Source: Lutimaribacter_A marinistellae (GTDB lineage Bacteria; Pseudomonadota; Alphaproteobacteria; Rhodobacterales; Rhodobacteraceae). Taken from it: DNA of 64,000 bases. A program made the translations under genes and the position numbers. Positions 8,058 through 16,987 of this stretch are shown piece by piece (position 1 is the first letter of the stretch; each line of letters opens with the position of its first letter). The notes beneath the pieces are model-generated. The model did not search any database, had not been told where the DNA came from, and worked only from the letters and a program-made list of their open reading frames with translations. The stretch covers positions 248,001-312,000 of the forward strand of contig NZ_JBHRXI010000017.1 of NCBI RefSeq assembly GCF_042648365.1. The letters are read 5' to 3'.

Positions 8058-9185
8058 ATGACAGCGCTGCGCCCCGATATCGATCCCGACGGGCTCGAGG
8101 AGTTCTCGGTCGTCTTCACCGATCGTTCGCTCAACCACATGTCCGCCGTTTTTCAGCAGGTGATGCGCGACATCTCGGACATGCTGCGCGAGGTTTACGG
8201 TGCTGATGGCGTCGCGCTCGTGCCCGGCGGCGGTACCTACGGCATGGAGGCCGTCGCCCGCCAGTTTGCGCGCGACGCGCGGGTGCTGGTGGTACGAAAT
8301 GGATGGTTCTCCTACCGCTGGAGCCAGATTTTCGAGGCCGGAGGTCTGCCCGCATCCTCCTCTGTGATGAAGGCGCGCCCCACGGGCAACACCGCGCCGT
8401 CGCCCTTTGCGCCCGCACCAATCGGCGAAGTGGTGGATGCGATCCGCAACGACAAGCCCGGCATCGTCTTTGCACCGCATGTCGAAACCTCTGCCGGGGT
8501 GATCCTGCCCGATGACTACATCACGCAGATGGCCGCTGCTGCGCATGAGGTGGGGGCCCTGATGGTACTAGACTGCATCGCTTCGGGCTGCGCCTGGGTC
8601 GACATGCGTGCGACAGGGGTCGACGTGTTGATCTCGGCCCCGCAAAAAGGCTGGAGCGCGCAGCCCTGCGCCGGGTTGGTGATGCTCTCGGAACGGGCCG
8701 AGGCGCGGCTGGCCGAGACCAGTTCCGACAGTTTCGCGCTGGACCTCAAGAAATGGCGCCAGATCATGCAGGCATATGAAAGCGGCGGCCATGCCTATCA
8801 CGCGACCATGCCTACCGACGCGCTGCGCGTGTTCCGTGACACGATGGCCGAAACTCGCGACTACGGCTTCGCCCGACTGCGCGATGCGCAATGGGCGCTG
8901 GGGAACGGGGTGCGCGCGATGCTCGGGGCCAAGGGGGTAACCTCGGTCGCGGCCGAAGGCTTCGGCGCCCCGGGGGTGGTGGTGAGCTACACCGACGACC
9001 CTGAGGTCCAGAGCGGTCGGGCCTTCGCCGCGCAGGGCGTGCAGATCGCTGCGGGCGTGCCGCTTCAAGTGGGCGAGCCCGAAGGGTTCTCTACCTTCCG
9101 TCTGGGCCTGTTCGGGCTGGACAAGCTCTATGATGTCGACGGAACGATTGCGCGGCTCGGACGGGCGCTCGACGCGGTCCTCTGA
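8058..9185 (+). CDS. Class V PLP-dependent aminotransferase
   Basis: A 375-residue fold-type I aminotransferase of class V (the alanine/serine-glyoxylate and 2-aminoethylphosphonate aminotransferase group). The phosphate-binding glycine-rich stretch VPGGGTYGMEAV is near residues 55-66, the PLP-ring aspartate is in LDCIASG (D172), and the Schiff-base lysine is K197 in SAPQKGWS. It is cytoplasmic. The ATG at 8058 was chosen because the upstream in-frame extension has no family resemblance. It follows two Lrp regulators on the same strand, suggesting amino-acid-responsive control. Substrates cannot be set from sequence. Confidence 0.88.
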   Translation: MTALRPDIDPDGLEEFSVVFTDRSLNHMSAVFQQVMRDISDMLREVYGADGVALVPGGGTYGMEAVARQFARDARVLVVRNGWFSYRWSQIFEAGGLPASSSVMKARPTGNTAPSPFAPAPIGEVVDAIRNDKPGIVFAPHVETSAGVILPDDYITQMAAAAHEVGALMVLDCIASGCAWVDMRATGVDVLISAPQKGWSAQPCAGLVMLSERAEARLAETSSDSFALDLKKWRQIMQAYESGGHAYHATMPTDALRVFRDTMAETRDYGFARLRDAQWALGNGVRAMLGAKGVTSVAAEGFGAPGVVVSYTDDPEVQSGRAFAAQGVQIAAGVPLQVGEPEGFSTFRLGLFGLDKLYDVDGTIARLGRALDAVL

Positions 9186-9215
9186 CCTTCCTCTTGCAAG
9201 AAATATCCCGGGGGA

Positions 9216-9248
9216 GTCGCGGCACGCCGCGACGGGGGCAGCGCCCCC
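9216..9248. terminator. Double GC hairpin between convergent genes (dispersed Rhodobacterales-type repeat)
   Basis: Two adjacent perfect hairpins: GTCGCGG/CCGCGAC with a 4-base loop (9216-9233) and GGGGGC/GCCCCC with a 3-base loop (9234-9248). They lie between the convergent aminotransferase and hydroxylase genes. The wider context (an AATATCCCGGGGGAGT-like lead-in before the hairpins) resembles intergenic repeats I associate with many Rhodobacteraceae genomes. Likely a bidirectional terminator or mRNA end. Confidence 0.55.
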
Positions 9249-9261
9249 GGCCCCCTGCGGG

Positions 9262-10458
9262 CTAGCGCACGCCGAGCCCCATCTGCATCAGCGTCTTGCG
9301 TACCGGTGCCATGGAGTAAAGCGCGTTCAACCCCATCGCACGGGCATCGCGCAGCGGCTGGGCCTGCCACATCGAGGCCCGGTTCAGCATGTCGATACCC
9401 TGCACACGCAGCGAGATATCGCGATGGCGCGCCTTGTGATAACGGTCGAGCAGATCGACCGCGCCGGGGTCTTCGCGGTGCGCCTCGGACAGTTCGAGCA
9501 GTGTCGCAAGATCGCCCAGCGACATGTTCAACCCCTGCGCACCGATCGGCGGCACGACATGAGCAGCTTCGGCCATCAACGCGATGCGTTCCCCGGCCAG
9601 CCGGTCGGCCTGCTGGCTAATGATCGGCCAGATCGTCCGGCGCGAGGCCAGCGTAAGCGGCCCGAAGAGGCCGCAGGATCGTTCCGTCATCGCCTGTTCG
9701 AAAGTGGCAGTGTCCATCGTCTGCAACTCGACCGCGCGGGGCCCGCGTTCCATCCAGACGACGGCGGACGAGGGGCGCCCTTGCCAATCCGGCAGCGGCA
9801 CCAGTGTGAACGGCCCGCCCGAGCGATGGATCTCGGTCGACACGTCTTGGTGGGCAATCGGATGGGTCACGGCAAAGGCAAGTGCCTTTTGGCCGTAGCG
9901 TGTCGTGTGAACGCCGATCCCGGCCGCTTCGCGCATGGGGGAGTTGCGGCCATCGGCGGCAATCACGAGCTTCGCACGGATCTGGGTGCCGTCGCTCAGT
10001 CCCACCCGCGCCTCGGCGGTTCGGGTGAACAGGCTGCGTGTCCCGGTCCCCGGACGGAACTGAACGTTCGGAAGCTCGGCCAGCCGGGCCACCATTTCGC
10101 GGCGCAACAACCAGTTCGGAAGGTTCCAGCCAAAGGGCCGGTCGGAGATATCGGAAGCGTCGAAATCGCGCACGACGCGCGGTTCCGGCAGTGTGCCGCC
10201 GGCATCGACGATGCGCATGACCTGAAGCGGGCTTGCATGGGAATCCAGCCGGTCCCAGAGGCCCGCGCGTTCCAAAAGACCGCGCGCGGGCTGGAGAAAG
10301 GCGGTGCTGCGCATGTCCGCGCCGTCGACGTCCCGTTCGGTAACGGGCGGAGTCGGGTCGACGCAGATCACGTCGAACCCGGCACTTCCAAAGGCGGCGG
10401 CGGCGGTCAGTCCGGCAATGCCGCCGCCAGAGATCAGGATATCACAGGTATCGGCCAT
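9262..10458 (-). CDS. UbiH/UbiF/VisC-type FAD-dependent monooxygenase
   Basis: A 398-residue flavoprotein hydroxylase of the ubiquinone-biosynthesis group (UbiH/Coq6 family). The FAD dinucleotide fold opens with SGGGIAGLTAA near residues 10-20, the second FAD motif is VIAADGRNSPMRE, and the third is GERIALMAEAAHVVPPIGAQG, which has AEAAH where most members have GDAAH. It would hydroxylate the ubiquinone ring at the inner membrane. It stands alone, convergent with the aminotransferase, followed upstream by a small membrane protein gene. Which ring position it acts on cannot be told. Confidence 0.88.
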   Translation of the reverse strand: MADTCDILISGGGIAGLTAAAAFGSAGFDVICVDPTPPVTERDVDGADMRSTAFLQPARGLLERAGLWDRLDSHASPLQVMRIVDAGGTLPEPRVVRDFDASDISDRPFGWNLPNWLLRREMVARLAELPNVQFRPGTGTRSLFTRTAEARVGLSDGTQIRAKLVIAADGRNSPMREAAGIGVHTTRYGQKALAFAVTHPIAHQDVSTEIHRSGGPFTLVPLPDWQGRPSSAVVWMERGPRAVELQTMDTATFEQAMTERSCGLFGPLTLASRRTIWPIISQQADRLAGERIALMAEAAHVVPPIGAQGLNMSLGDLATLLELSEAHREDPGAVDLLDRYHKARHRDISLRVQGIDMLNRASMWQAQPLRDARAMGLNALYSMAPVRKTLMQMGLGVR

Positions 10459-10526
10459 GGCGCCCTCCGTTCAGGGGCACCATATGGCGCGGTGGCCGCG
10501 CCCGCCAAGCGACATCCTGTCAGGGG

Positions 10527-10775
10527 TCATCCCCATGCCATGCAGACCAGCAGCACCCAAAGCACGGGTACCATCATCAAGGCGGGGATGTAGAGGCCGG
10601 GAATGCCGAACAGCATGATCGAACAGCCCCACATGGCAATCAGGGCGATGGCCGCCCAGAACAGGTTCTCTTCGTCGCCATACGCGACCTCGCGGGCCAT
10701 CCAGCCGAAGAGGGGGATTGCAAAGAAAAACCGTTGCCAAAAGGGCAGACGGCGCGGCATCTCGGTCGCGGCCAT
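10527..10775 (-). CDS. Small two-helix membrane protein
   Basis: An 82-residue protein with an amphipathic N-terminus (RLPFWQRFFFAIPLFGWMAREVAYG) and two strongly hydrophobic segments at about residues 40-58 and 62-80, separated by IPGLY. The start MAATEMPRR is the innermost ATG giving a sensible N-terminus; a longer in-frame start would add 24 residues. It is probably an inner-membrane protein. I do not recognise a named family. Confidence 0.65.
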   Translation of the reverse strand: MAATEMPRRLPFWQRFFFAIPLFGWMAREVAYGDEENLFWAAIALIAMWGCSIMLFGIPGLYIPALMMVPVLWVLLVCMAWG

Positions 10776-10888
10776 TCGTGTCTCCAAGGTAAGTATTGTT
10801 CGCGTACCGGGCATATAGGTTGCGTGGCTCCGGCGCGGGAGGCACATTTGGTCGCATCTCCCCTGCGTCAGCGCCGCGTAGCCCCCGG

Positions 10889-11533
10889 TCAGACGAGGCG
10901 TGACAGAAATGCCGTCAGGTCGTCGGTATGGTGGTGAATATGCTCGGCCTCGAGCGGCTCTGGTGCGACATGTACCGTGCGCATGCCCATCGCATGCGGT
11001 TCGGCAAGGTTGCGAGGGTCGTCTTCGAACATAGCGGCACGTTCAGTGGCGATGCCGTCGGCGGCGAACACGGTCTCGAAAGCGGCACGGTGCGGTTTGG
11101 GCCGGTAACCGGCATGCTCGACGCCGTAGATCGCATCGAACAGGCCCGACAAGCCGCGCGCGGCAAGGACGCGTTCGGCATACGGAGCGCTACCATTGGT
11201 GTAGACGATCCGGCGGCCGGGCAGGTCGCGGATATGTGCGGCAAGCTCGACATCGGGTGTCATGTGGCTGGTGTCGACCTCGTGCACGGCGACGAGATAG
11301 GGGTCGGGGTCGATGCCATGAACGGCCATCAGCCCGGCCAGCGTCGTGCCATAGTCGCGCCAGTATTCATGCCTCAGCCGGTCGGCCTCGTCCTGCGTCA
11401 CGCTGAGCTGGTCCATGACGTATTGCGTCATCAGCACTTCGATCTGGTCGAAGAGCCGCATCTGCGGCGGATAGAGTGTGTTGTCGAGGTCGAAGACCCA
11501 CTGAGACACGTGCGAGAAAGAACACTTTACCAT
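10889..11533 (-). CDS. HAD-superfamily pyrimidine 5'-nucleotidase-like hydrolase
   Basis: A 214-residue HAD hydrolase. Motif I is VFDLDNTLY, with nucleophile D15 and acid/base D17; motif II is IVYTNGS; motif III and IV follow in YRPKPHRAAF and FEDDPRNL. The spacing and the DLDNTLYP form match the SDT1-like pyrimidine 5'-nucleotidase group common in alphaproteobacteria. Cytoplasmic, Mg-dependent. It is divergent from a GntR regulator with about 100 bases between. Substrate is inferred from subfamily only; other phosphomonoesters are possible. Confidence 0.85.
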   Translation of the reverse strand: MVKCSFSHVSQWVFDLDNTLYPPQMRLFDQIEVLMTQYVMDQLSVTQDEADRLRHEYWRDYGTTLAGLMAVHGIDPDPYLVAVHEVDTSHMTPDVELAAHIRDLPGRRIVYTNGSAPYAERVLAARGLSGLFDAIYGVEHAGYRPKPHRAAFETVFAADGIATERAAMFEDDPRNLAEPHAMGMRTVHVAPEPLEAEHIHHHTDDLTAFLSRLV

Positions 11534-11634
11534 GGGCAGGGGTTTAGGACTCTCATACCCCGGTTTCAATGGGCGGGCTTGATTGAATTGATGGCGCCCG
11601 GCTAAACATGTGGAATGCAACGGGAAGGCAGGGC

Positions 11635-12285
11635 ATGACACAGACACGACCGCCGCAGAAGGACGCTTATGATATGATCCTCGAGGCGATCGATATCGGC
11701 ATCTACAAGCCGGGTGACCGGTTGGTCGAAAGCGAACTTGCCGAACGTTTCGGTGTTTCCCGCACACCCATCCGCGAAGCGCTGCAACGGCTGGAAACCC
11801 AGCGCCTGCTCGAACGGGACGGGCGCTCGCTGATCGTAGCGTCGCTTGACCACAACCAGATGGCTGAGCTGTACGTGGTGCGCCGTGAACTGGAAGGGCT
11901 GGCCGCGCGTCTCGCCGCCAGGCACGCGACCCAGGAAGAGATCGACGTTCTGCGCGACATGGTGGCCGCCGACAACAAGCTGGTGAATGACCCTTCGGCA
12001 TTGTCGCGTGCGAACCGGCGGTTTCATGTTCAGATCCATCTTGCGTCTCATAATCGCTATCTCGTGCAGCAACTGGACCTCGTGCATCGGACCATGGCGT
12101 TGATGGCGACCACGTCGCTGGCTGCGCAGGGGCGGGGAGAGATCGCCCAGTCCGAACATCAGGGGATCGTCGATGCCATTGCGGCCCGAGACGAGGATCG
12201 TGCGGCGCAGGCGCTCAAGGATCACATCTCGATCGCCTTCATGACACGGCTGAAACAGGATGCCGATACGCGCGAGCGGCACTGA
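11635..12285 (+). CDS. GntR-family transcriptional regulator (FadR/FCD type)
   Basis: A 216-residue regulator with an N-terminal winged HTH (about residues 10-75; YKPGDRLVESELAERFGVSR then TPIREALQRLETQRLLER, the classic GntR signature) and an all-helical FCD ligand/metal domain containing VRRELEGLAARLAA and ANRRFHVQIHLASHNRYL, whose His residues are typical metal ligands. The ATG at 11635 has a GGAAGGCAGG ribosome-binding stretch; another ATG at 11608 would add nine residues. No clear target gene adjoins it: the downstream glycosyltransferase is convergent and the HAD gene divergent. FCD members usually sense organic acids. Confidence 0.88.
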   Translation: MTQTRPPQKDAYDMILEAIDIGIYKPGDRLVESELAERFGVSRTPIREALQRLETQRLLERDGRSLIVASLDHNQMAELYVVRRELEGLAARLAARHATQEEIDVLRDMVAADNKLVNDPSALSRANRRFHVQIHLASHNRYLVQQLDLVHRTMALMATTSLAAQGRGEIAQSEHQGIVDAIAARDEDRAAQALKDHISIAFMTRLKQDADTRERH

Positions 12286-12288
12286 GGG

Positions 12289-14169
12289 TCAGGCCGCGCT
12301 TTCCTCTCCGGCCTGTCCGTGCTGCGTCTTGTCCCAGAAAAAGGGGTCGGCTGCCAATTCCCACAGCGCCTTGTAGGCTGCCACGACTCCAAGGGGAAAA
12401 TACAGCGGCATGGTCAGGACCCATGGGAGCAGAAATCGCCGCTGCGGAGCCGAAACGGCAACCACGCCTACGACGAAGTTCAGGGTCTCGGCCGCGATGA
12501 AGATCGCGGCGCATGCCAGGATGGCGGAAGTCGGCAACATGGCATGAGCCGGATGGTCGAGGCCCATCAGGATCAGCCAGAAGGACCATAGCACCGGGGC
12601 AAGCAGGAACTGGCCGAGCGTTCCCAGAAAGAAGGCCTGCACACCGACAAACCGCGCCCAGCCGAGATCGGCAAGCAAGCGACGCGGGCTGCGCATGTGT
12701 ACGAGATAGGTTTTCATGAACCCTTTGAGCCAGCGAGAACGCTGCTTGACCCAGGGCCACGTCCGGAAGTTTGCCTCCTCAAAGGTGACGGTTTCGATCA
12801 ACTCGGTTCGATACCCGGCGCGGCAGAGCCGGACCCCGAGATCGGCATCCTCGGTCACGTTATGCGCGTCCCATCCGCCGAGCCTTTCCAGAACGTCACG
12901 TTTGAAGAACAGCGTCGTGCCGCCGAGAGGTACAACGAGGCCAAGACGGGCGATGCCCGGCAGGACGACCCGGAACCAGCTGGCATATTCGATGGTAAAG
13001 CAACGGGCCCGCCAATTGCTGCGAGGGTTGTAGTAATCGAGAATGCCCTGGAGGCAGACCACGTCCTCGTCTGCGTGGGCAAAACGTGCGGCCACATGCT
13101 CGATCTGGTCGGGTAGGGGGGCATCCTCGGCATCCCAGACGCCTATGATGTCGCCCTTGCAGAAGTCGAGAGCATAGTTCATCGCGCGCGGTTTGGTTGT
13201 CAGACCTCGATGGGCAGGCACCTCGATCACGCGCATCCAATGCGGCAACCGAGCCCTTGCAAGGGCTGCGCGGGTGACGTCGTCATGCGCTTCGAGCACA
13301 AGTATGACATCGAGAAGAGCCTTGGGATAGGTCAAGCGCGACAGTCGCTCCACCAGAGCGCCGGCGATTTCGCGTTCCCTGTAGAGAGGAACCAGCATCG
13401 ATACGCAAGGCGGGCGGTCGGGCAAGTCGAGCGATGGTCGGGTCGATGGTGCCAAGAGTGAATGGTGGGACAGCATATGCGCGACAAATCCCGCCAGGCG
13501 AAGACCGAAGAAGAGCAGCAGTGTGATTACGGCGGTCACGAAGAGCAGCGTGAAACCCGCTAGAGGCATCGCCAAGAGGGCAAGGCAGAACGCGGTCAAG
13601 CCTAGAGCTGCGGGCAGCTTCGCGATCGGCGTCCATGTGCGGCAACTCATTTCGGCAGGGGCGCGATTGCTGGCCGCTGCCGCCAACCCTTCGGCGTAGT
13701 GTTCGGCGAGCCGGTGGTCGATATCGGCGCGTCGGGCAAGAACGGGAACGGCAGTCAGGCCGCGTCGCGCCAGTTCTTGCCTGACTGGTTCGAAACGGTC
13801 GGGCCGCTCTGTCGCGACGAGGATCATGGGCCCCATACGCACCCACGGGACCACGCGCTGATCGAACCAGAACCGGCGGCACGCAAGTCCAAAGAGCGCG
13901 TGCACGGGAGGTTGACGAGACAAATCCGCGTGCTGAAGGCCCGATTGCGCGGCCAGCGCATTCATGATGTCCGGCTTCTCGGCCCAGCCCTCGGCAATCA
14001 GGATCTCGCCCAGCGGTGCCCGGATGCGCTGTTGCAGTTCCAGGGCTCTGACGAGTTGCGGCGGCGTGATCACGCCCGAGTCGACAAGACATCGTCCCAG
14101 CGGCAGACGCGACCGCCCCGCCTGCGCGGCCGGCGCAGGCGAAAACAGCCTGAGGTTCTGCTCACTCAT
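12289..14169 (-). CDS. MshEN-domain/glycosyltransferase family 2 fusion, membrane-bound
   Basis: A 626-residue protein. Residues 23-46 and 52-75 are two 24-residue repeats with the exact spacing (5 residues) of the MshEN c-di-GMP-binding domain; in both, the first position of the RLGxxL motif is Pro rather than Arg. Two hydrophobic segments follow (about 185-232). The GT2 catalytic domain spans about 250-490: SMLVPLYRE, the DxD-like WDAEDAP (D346), TEDADLG (439-445) and QRSRW (476-480), as in processive cellulose-synthase-like enzymes. About three more membrane helices close the protein. It likely makes or exports an exopolysaccharide or N4-receptor-like glycan under c-di-GMP control. A CtrA-type box precedes it. 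The product is unknown. Confidence 0.85.
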   Translation of the reverse strand: MSEQNLRLFSPAPAAQAGRSRLPLGRCLVDSGVITPPQLVRALELQQRIRAPLGEILIAEGWAEKPDIMNALAAQSGLQHADLSRQPPVHALFGLACRRFWFDQRVVPWVRMGPMILVATERPDRFEPVRQELARRGLTAVPVLARRADIDHRLAEHYAEGLAAAASNRAPAEMSCRTWTPIAKLPAALGLTAFCLALLAMPLAGFTLLFVTAVITLLLFFGLRLAGFVAHMLSHHSLLAPSTRPSLDLPDRPPCVSMLVPLYREREIAGALVERLSRLTYPKALLDVILVLEAHDDVTRAALARARLPHWMRVIEVPAHRGLTTKPRAMNYALDFCKGDIIGVWDAEDAPLPDQIEHVAARFAHADEDVVCLQGILDYYNPRSNWRARCFTIEYASWFRVVLPGIARLGLVVPLGGTTLFFKRDVLERLGGWDAHNVTEDADLGVRLCRAGYRTELIETVTFEEANFRTWPWVKQRSRWLKGFMKTYLVHMRSPRRLLADLGWARFVGVQAFFLGTLGQFLLAPVLWSFWLILMGLDHPAHAMLPTSAILACAAIFIAAETLNFVVGVVAVSAPQRRFLLPWVLTMPLYFPLGVVAAYKALWELAADPFFWDKTQHGQAGEESAA

Positions 14170-14218
14170 CCCGTGTCCCCTGACGCCTATTGGTTACGTC
14201 AGGGTTGTATGGGGGTAG

Positions 14219-14234
14219 TTAATACATGGTTAAC
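14219..14234 (-). promoter_or_regulatory. CtrA-type binding site
   Basis: TTAATACATGGTTAAC matches the alphaproteobacterial CtrA consensus TTAA-N7-TTAAC. It lies 50 bases upstream of the start of the MshEN-glycosyltransferase gene, in the only promoter-sized gap between it and carA. The match is exact over both half-sites; occupancy is inference. Confidence 0.55.
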
Positions 14235-14244
14235 GAGTGTAGCG

Positions 14245-15414
14245 TCAGGCGACGTCCTTGCGCTTTGTCATTGCGTCCGCGAACCGCTCGAACAGATAGA
14301 AGCTGTCCTGCGGGCCCGGGCTTGCCTCGGGGTGATACTGGACCGAATAGACGGGACGGTCTGCCATGCGAATGCCGCAGTTGGAACCGTCAAACAGAGA
14401 GCGATGCGTTTCGACCACGCCCTCCGGCAAGCTCTGCGCGTCCACCGCGAAACCGTGGTTCATCGAGGTGATCTCGACCTTGCCTGTCTCGAGATCCTTG
14501 ACCGGGTGGTTCGCACCGTGGTGCCCATGGTTCATCTTGACCGTTTTCGCCCCGAGGGCGAGGCCCAGCATCTGATGGCCGAGACATATGCCGAAAACGG
14601 GCAGGTCGGTTTTCTCGAGGATGCCACGGATCGTCGGAACGGCGTATGTGCCGGTGGCAGCGGGGTCTCCAGGACCATTCGACAGGAACACGCCATCGGG
14701 TTCATAGGCGAGGACCTCTTCGGCCGTGGCCGAGGCAGGCAGGACTGTCACGTCGCATCCGGCACTTGCCAGGCAGCGCAGGATGTTGCGCTTGGCGCCG
14801 TAATCGATCGCGACGACCTTGTGTGCCGGGTCGGCGAGCCGCTTGTACCCTTCGGGCCAAGCCCACCGCATCTCGTCCCAGCGGTAGCTTTGCGCGCAGG
14901 TGACGTCCTTGGCGAGGTCCATCCCTTCGAGCCCTGCGAATCCGCGCGCCGCGCGGACCAGCGCCTCGATGTCGAATTGCCCCTCGGGGTCATGGGCGAG
15001 CGCCACATGCGGCGCACCCTGCTGGCGGATCGCCCGCGTCAGGCGGCGGGTATCCACACCGCCAATGGCGATACGGCCGCGCCGCGCCAGCCAATCGGTC
15101 AGCGGTTCGGCGGCGCGCCAGTTCGACGGCTCGGTGGGGTCCCACTTGACCACCATGCCTGCGGCGACCGGATCCGCCGTTTCGTCATCGTCGGGGTTTA
15201 CGCCGACATTGCCGATATGGGGAAACGTGAACGTCACGATCTGCCCGGCATAGGAGGGATCGGTCATGATCTCCTGGTAGCCTGTCATGGCGGTGTTGAA
15301 GCACAGCTCGGCAACGGTCTGGCCCGTCGCGCCGAAACCGTGCCCGTAAAACAGCGTACCGTCGGCCAGGGCAAGACAAGCGGTCGGTCTGGAAACCATT
15401 GCGGCAATCTCCAT
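14245..15414 (-). CDS. carA: Carbamoyl-phosphate synthase small (glutaminase) subunit
   Basis: A 389-residue class I glutamine amidotransferase subunit that hydrolyses glutamine and channels ammonia to CarB for arginine and pyrimidine synthesis. The N-terminal CPSase small-chain domain shows GYQEIMTDPSYAGQIV; the amidotransferase domain shows FLSNGPGDP, the nucleophile motif GICLGHQMLG, and the His/Glu pair in QYHPEASPGP. Cytoplasmic. carB is not in this window, so the pair is unlinked here, which is common in Rhodobacteraceae. Length is normal for the family. Confidence 0.97.
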   Translation of the reverse strand: MEIAAMVSRPTACLALADGTLFYGHGFGATGQTVAELCFNTAMTGYQEIMTDPSYAGQIVTFTFPHIGNVGVNPDDDETADPVAAGMVVKWDPTEPSNWRAAEPLTDWLARRGRIAIGGVDTRRLTRAIRQQGAPHVALAHDPEGQFDIEALVRAARGFAGLEGMDLAKDVTCAQSYRWDEMRWAWPEGYKRLADPAHKVVAIDYGAKRNILRCLASAGCDVTVLPASATAEEVLAYEPDGVFLSNGPGDPAATGTYAVPTIRGILEKTDLPVFGICLGHQMLGLALGAKTVKMNHGHHGANHPVKDLETGKVEITSMNHGFAVDAQSLPEGVVETHRSLFDGSNCGIRMADRPVYSVQYHPEASPGPQDSFYLFERFADAMTKRKDVA

Positions 15415-15486
15415 GCTGGGGGTCCGGCCCGCAATAGGACCCCACGGCTATGGCGTCAAGCCGACGACGCCATGGGATGGCTGCTA

Positions 15487-15945
15487 TTACTCGGCGTAGC
15501 AATCCTCGGTAAAGCGGTCGCAGGTTCCTTCATCCGTTGGCGGCGTTGTTGGTGTCGGATTCGGTGTCGGGCCGGGCGGAGGGGCGGGGGCGGCAGCTGG
15601 CGGAGCCTCGGTATCGGCCCAGCCCGCGCTGATACCCACGCTTGCCTGATCGTCTCCGAGCACCAGCCCAAGGTCCGGTCCGATATACCATCCCTCACCG
15701 AGGTAGGCGACGCCGATATTCGGGCGCCAGCGATTGGCCTGGAACAGGTAATCGATCCCCAGGCTGGCGACCACGCTGTCTTCTTCATCGTCCGAAAAGA
15801 CCTTGACCGTCAGGCCCGGGCCGTTGCCGTCACCAAATACGAATGTCAGGCCGACGCCAAATGTCGGATCGGCTGCCACGGGGCTTGCGGTTGCCAGGGC
15901 TAGTCCGGCGGCAAGCACCAGGCGGCAGTTCGGGGGATGGGCCAT
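15487..15945 (-). CDS. Exported protein of unknown function with proline-rich C-terminus
   Basis: A 152-residue protein with a Sec-type signal peptide (about residues 1-25, LVLAAGLALATASPVAADP). The mature part alternates short beta-like strands (FGVGLTFVFGDGNGPGLTVK, SVVASLGIDYLF, NIGVAYLGEGWYIGPDLGL), as in small outer-membrane or surface barrels. A Pro/Ala/Thr-rich linker (about 115-138) leads to an end with two cysteines, CDRFTEDC. The start is the ATG directly before the signal; a longer upstream extension is shadow sequence. It sits between carA and the YqeY gene, which are otherwise often neighbours. Function unknown. Confidence 0.7.
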   Translation of the reverse strand: MAHPPNCRLVLAAGLALATASPVAADPTFGVGLTFVFGDGNGPGLTVKVFSDDEEDSVVASLGIDYLFQANRWRPNIGVAYLGEGWYIGPDLGLVLGDDQASVGISAGWADTEAPPAAAPAPPPGPTPNPTPTTPPTDEGTCDRFTEDCYAE

Positions 15946-16095
15946 GCAGAATACCTCGAAAAATGAACGCGAACAAAACGTCGCAAACATATCACGAGTC
16001 ACGCAGCCGATAAACACCGGACCCGATTCGGCCTTGTTTTCGTTGGTTGCCGGAGATACGTGTACAGTTTCGTGAAGATGGGGAACACGATACCG

Positions 16096-16584
16096 ATGAC
16101 CGATTTGCGAATGCAGATATCTGCGGCGCTGAAGCAGGCCATGAAGGATAAGGACGCAGAAAGACTGTCCACCCTGCGCCTGATCAATGCCGCTATCAAG
16201 GATCGCGACATTGCAAACCGTGCCGCGAGCGACGAGGAAAAGCCCGGTTGTGGCAATGTCGAAGTGCTCGATATCCTCGGCAAAATGGCGAAGCAGCGCC
16301 GCGAAAGCGCACGCGCCTACGAAGAAGGTGGTCGTCTCGACCTCGCTGAGCGCGAGGAGCGGGAGATCGCGGTGATCCAGGAGTTTATGCCGCGCCAGCT
16401 CGACGAGAGCGAAGTGGACCGCGCCATTGAAGAGGCGATCTCTTCCACCGGTGCAGGTTCCATCCGCGACATGGGCAAGGTGATGGGCGAGTTGAAGTCG
16501 CGCTACTCCGGGCGCATGGATTTCGGCAAGGTCGGCCCGCGGGTAAAGGATCACCTCTGCGCGGGGCAGTCGCCCTGCGCTTAA
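16096..16584 (+). CDS. GatB/YqeY domain-containing protein
   Basis: A 162-residue protein with the GatB/YqeY fold: helical N-terminus (LRMQISAALKQAMKDKD, RLSTLRLINAAIKDRDI), then the characteristic QRRESARAYEEGGR and EFMPRQLDESEV segments, and the tail domain with GKVMGELKSRYSGRMD related to the tRNA-binding part of GatB. Standalone YqeY proteins have been linked to tRNA or aminoacylation quality control, but no firm role is established. The ATG at 16096 gives the usual family N-terminus. The chain extends a few residues beyond the usual end (CAGQSPCA). Confidence 0.9.
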   Translation: MTDLRMQISAALKQAMKDKDAERLSTLRLINAAIKDRDIANRAASDEEKPGCGNVEVLDILGKMAKQRRESARAYEEGGRLDLAEREEREIAVIQEFMPRQLDESEVDRAIEEAISSTGAGSIRDMGKVMGELKSRYSGRMDFGKVGPRVKDHLCAGQSPCA

Positions 16585-16987
16585 TTCGGCCGCTCGAGGC
16601 CTTTGTGGGGGCGGGGCGCATCGCGGCTCGGCCCTAAGTCATTGAACATGATCGTCACATGCTTGCACCGCTATCAGGCGGTGTTCTTGTGTTCGACTGG
16701 CGTGTCGCGATGCCCGAGGGTGCGCTTCAACGCTGTCGTAGTCAACCTGCCGAAACAGTACCCCGACATCGCAACGATCAAGTTGGCGCCAAGGTTATGT
16801 GGGTACACCGTCGTGAAGCACGGCAACAAGATCGAAGAGGAGCCGGCCGCCGGCATTCGGATGCTCTAGAAGCCGTGGGTTCAGGCCGGAGCGATTCCCG
16901 CCTTGGTCTGGCCTGTCGATCGAGTGACGGATGCCGCTCAGTTACCGTTTCGAGAATAGCTGCCATGCGCTGTGCGACAAGCGGACG
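16585..16987. other. Intergenic region without a recognised gene
   Basis: About 400 bases between the YqeY and TetR genes. Both strands carry short open frames. The minus-strand frame at 16674-16856 encodes 60 residues with one hydrophobic stretch and an end that reads like a real membrane-protein C-terminus, so it may be a gene remnant; I cannot name it. A weak GGCC hairpin just after the YqeY stop could be its terminator. Confidence 0.4.

Noticed and set aside
13699..15903. 734-codon plus-strand open frame across the glycosyltransferase and carA genes
   Set aside because: Shadow of two real minus-strand genes and their intergenic region; no protein family character.
16603..16869. 88-codon plus-strand frame in the gap before the TetR gene
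   Set aside because: No recognisable domain, and the opposite strand looks more coding; described as gap content instead.
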